Shown here: positions 30,872 to 31,356 of the stretch, one piece after another
How positions within the stretch are numbered: position 1 is the first letter of the stretch
Layout of the letters: every line of letters begins with the position of its first letter
Assembly (NCBI GenBank): GCA_937903155.1
Contig: CALCZU010000146.1
Span: 1 to 31,356, forward strand
Origin: an uncultured Bdellovibrionales bacterium
Lineage (GTDB): Bacteria > Bdellovibrionota > FAC87 > UBA2466
Reading direction: 5' to 3'
DNA: 31,356 nucleotides
Position numbers and translations under genes: made by a program
Notes under the pieces: model-generated
What the model saw: only the letters and a program-made list of their open reading frames with translations
Database searches by the model: none
What the model was told of the DNA's origin: nothing

Positions 30872-30945
30872 CAGGGCGCCAGGGATTCGAACCCTGAACC
30901 TAAGGATTTGGAATCCCTCGCTCTACCAATTGGAGCCAGCGCCCT
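30872..30945 (-). tRNA. trnW: tRNA-Trp (anticodon CCA)
   Basis: A 74-nt cloverleaf: acceptor stem AGGGCGC / GCGCCCT (7 of 7 pairs), D arm GCTC/GAGC with loop CAATTGGTA, anticodon stem AGGGA/TCCTT around loop TTCCAAA (anticodon CCA), variable loop AGGTT, and T arm CAGGG-TTCGAAT-CCCTG. The discriminator is G. The CCA tail is not encoded (AAA follows) and must be added by nucleotidyltransferase. The D loop is one base longer than in E. coli tRNA-Trp. It lies downstream of tuf and rpmG on the same strand, a common bacterial order. Confidence 0.95.
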
Positions 30946-30947
30946 AC

Positions 30948-31073
30948 AAAAAACTTCCATAATTTCCCGATCTCTTCGTCGAGCTGCGCCCTCTCTCACT
31001 CCCGCGTACAGGAAGTACGCGTCCGTTCGTTCGGGCTTGTCTCCTCGACCTCGGAAAATTTTGGAAGTTTTTT
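30948..31073. repeat. large nested palindrome between rpmG and tRNA-Trp
   Basis: There are three nested helices: 30948-30970 with 31051-31073 (21 of 23 pairs, AAAAAACTTCCA... end), GTCGAG (30978-30983) with CTCGAC (31044-31049), and at the tip CGCGTAC (31003-31009) with GTACGCG (31015-31021) around AGGAA. ACTTCCATA occurs again at 31079-31087 and competes for the right arm. In the tuf-rpmG-trnW transcript this would be a 126-nt stem-loop, possibly an RNase III processing site or a mobile palindrome. Confidence 0.6.
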
Positions 31074-31109
31074 GTTCCACTTCCATACCTTCGGACTAAA
31101 CTTTTGGGC

Positions 31110-31129
31110 GGCCCTCCCTAGGGAGGGCC
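31110..31129 (-). terminator. GC-rich hairpin downstream of rpmG
   Basis: GGCCCTCCC (31110-31118) and GGGAGGGCC (31121-31129) pair perfectly over 9 bp with a 2-base TA loop (effectively CCCTAGGG at the tip). It lies 15 bp after the rpmG stop. There is no T run; the minus strand continues GCCCAAAAGTTT. It may be a pause or processing hairpin rather than a full terminator, since trnW lies beyond it. Confidence 0.45.
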
Positions 31130-31144
31130 TGCCTTAAATAATTA

Positions 31145-31297
31145 CTAGGACTTGATTTCTTTATGCTTTGTATGTCGTCGGCAATGACGGCAGTACTTGG
31201 CGATTTCGATGCGATCCGGATTTTGCGTCTTGTTCTTAGTTGTCGTGTAATTGCGACGCTTACACTCGGTGCATTCCATATTTATAATTGTTTGCAT
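31145..31297 (-). CDS. rpmG: 50S ribosomal protein L33
   Basis: 50 residues, a typical L33 size. MECTECKRRNYTTTKNK near the start and KYCRHCRRHTKHKE near the end give the two CxxC pairs (CTEC, CRHC) that bind zinc, so this is the zinc-containing form. ATG 31297 is chosen because GGAG, which overlaps the tuf stop, sits upstream; an internal ATG six codons later is possible. Only 7 bp separate it from tuf. It is a component of the large ribosomal subunit. Confidence 0.95.
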   Translation of the reverse strand: MQTIINMECTECKRRNYTTTKNKTQNPDRIEIAKYCRHCRRHTKHKEIKS

Positions 31298-31304
31298 TTA
31301 TAAC

Positions 31305-31356
31305 TTACTCCACAATTTCCGTTACGACCCCAGCGCCAACGGTACGTCCGCCTTCG
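31305..31356 (-). CDS. tuf: elongation factor Tu, C-terminal end (cut by window edge)
   Basis: Only the last 16 codons plus stop are inside the window. They read EGGRTVGAGVVTEIVE, the conserved C-terminus of bacterial EF-Tu (domain 3). EF-Tu brings aminoacyl-tRNA to the ribosome. The gene begins beyond the right edge. It is followed after 7 bp by rpmG and then tRNA-Trp, as in many bacteria where secE and nusG would come next. Confidence 0.95.
   Translation of the reverse strand, partial: EGGRTVGAGVVTEIVE

Noticed and set aside
31123..31132. GAGGGCCTGC, ten bases shared with the element A/B core, in the rpmG hairpin
   Set aside because: The other core blocks are missing and the bases belong to a simple GC-rich stem; probably chance.

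Overview
The window looks like chromosomal DNA of a Bdellovibrionota-type bacterium (Bdellovibrio relatives). This is inferred from a TIGR02147-family C-terminus, an FHA-GGDEF diguanylate cyclase of the Bdellovibrio DgcB architecture, the many short signal-peptide proteins without recognisable family, and moderate base composition. No phage, transposase, CRISPR array or rRNA was seen.

Layout. 1-436: end of a TIGR02147 protein. 486-2925 (minus strand): a cobalamin riboswitch, a BtuB-like TonB-dependent receptor and a small TonB-like protein, forming a vitamin B12 uptake unit. 2937-8128: small envelope or cytoplasmic genes (a coiled-coil membrane protein, a lipocalin-like protein, a START-domain protein, DUF5989, a secreted peptide, methylmalonyl-CoA epimerase, rhomboid protease, and an unknown two-gene unit). 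8235-10139: a LysR regulator and an exported V8-like serine protease behind a good sigma-54 promoter match. 10348-14141 (minus): a GT-C-like membrane protein and an FtsK that lacks the usual C-terminal gamma domain. 14425-17213 (plus): a CaCA-type exchanger, an NrnA-like DHH phosphoesterase and a secreted protein. 17210-18121 (minus): FHA-GGDEF cyclase. 18291-18539: KhpA RNA-binding protein. 18941-22271 (minus): sdhCAB, a class-B succinate dehydrogenase/fumarate reductase. 22351-23893 (minus): a lipoprotein and a cysteine-rich exported protein. 24004-30734: a GFA-family protein and four large polytopic GT-C-like proteins, one with a frameshift. 30872-31356 (minus): tuf (3' end), rpmG and tRNA-Trp(CCA).

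The most unusual signal lies in the 400-bp gap between the convergent genes khpA and sdhB. It holds two hairpin elements in opposite orientation. They share a roughly 57-nt core, but each is enclosed by a completely different, almost perfectly complementary stem (26/26 and 37/38 base pairs, no G-U pairs). Each element lies in sense orientation just downstream of its own gene. I recognise no described family with this design of conserved core and private stem. It is the best candidate for an undescribed repeat, RNA or mobile hairpin system here. Other points worth a look are the gamma-less FtsK, the sigma-54 protease promoter, leader hairpins that cover the ribosome binding sites of sdhC and the epimerase gene, and large palindromes around tRNA-Trp where the usual secE-nusG genes are absent.
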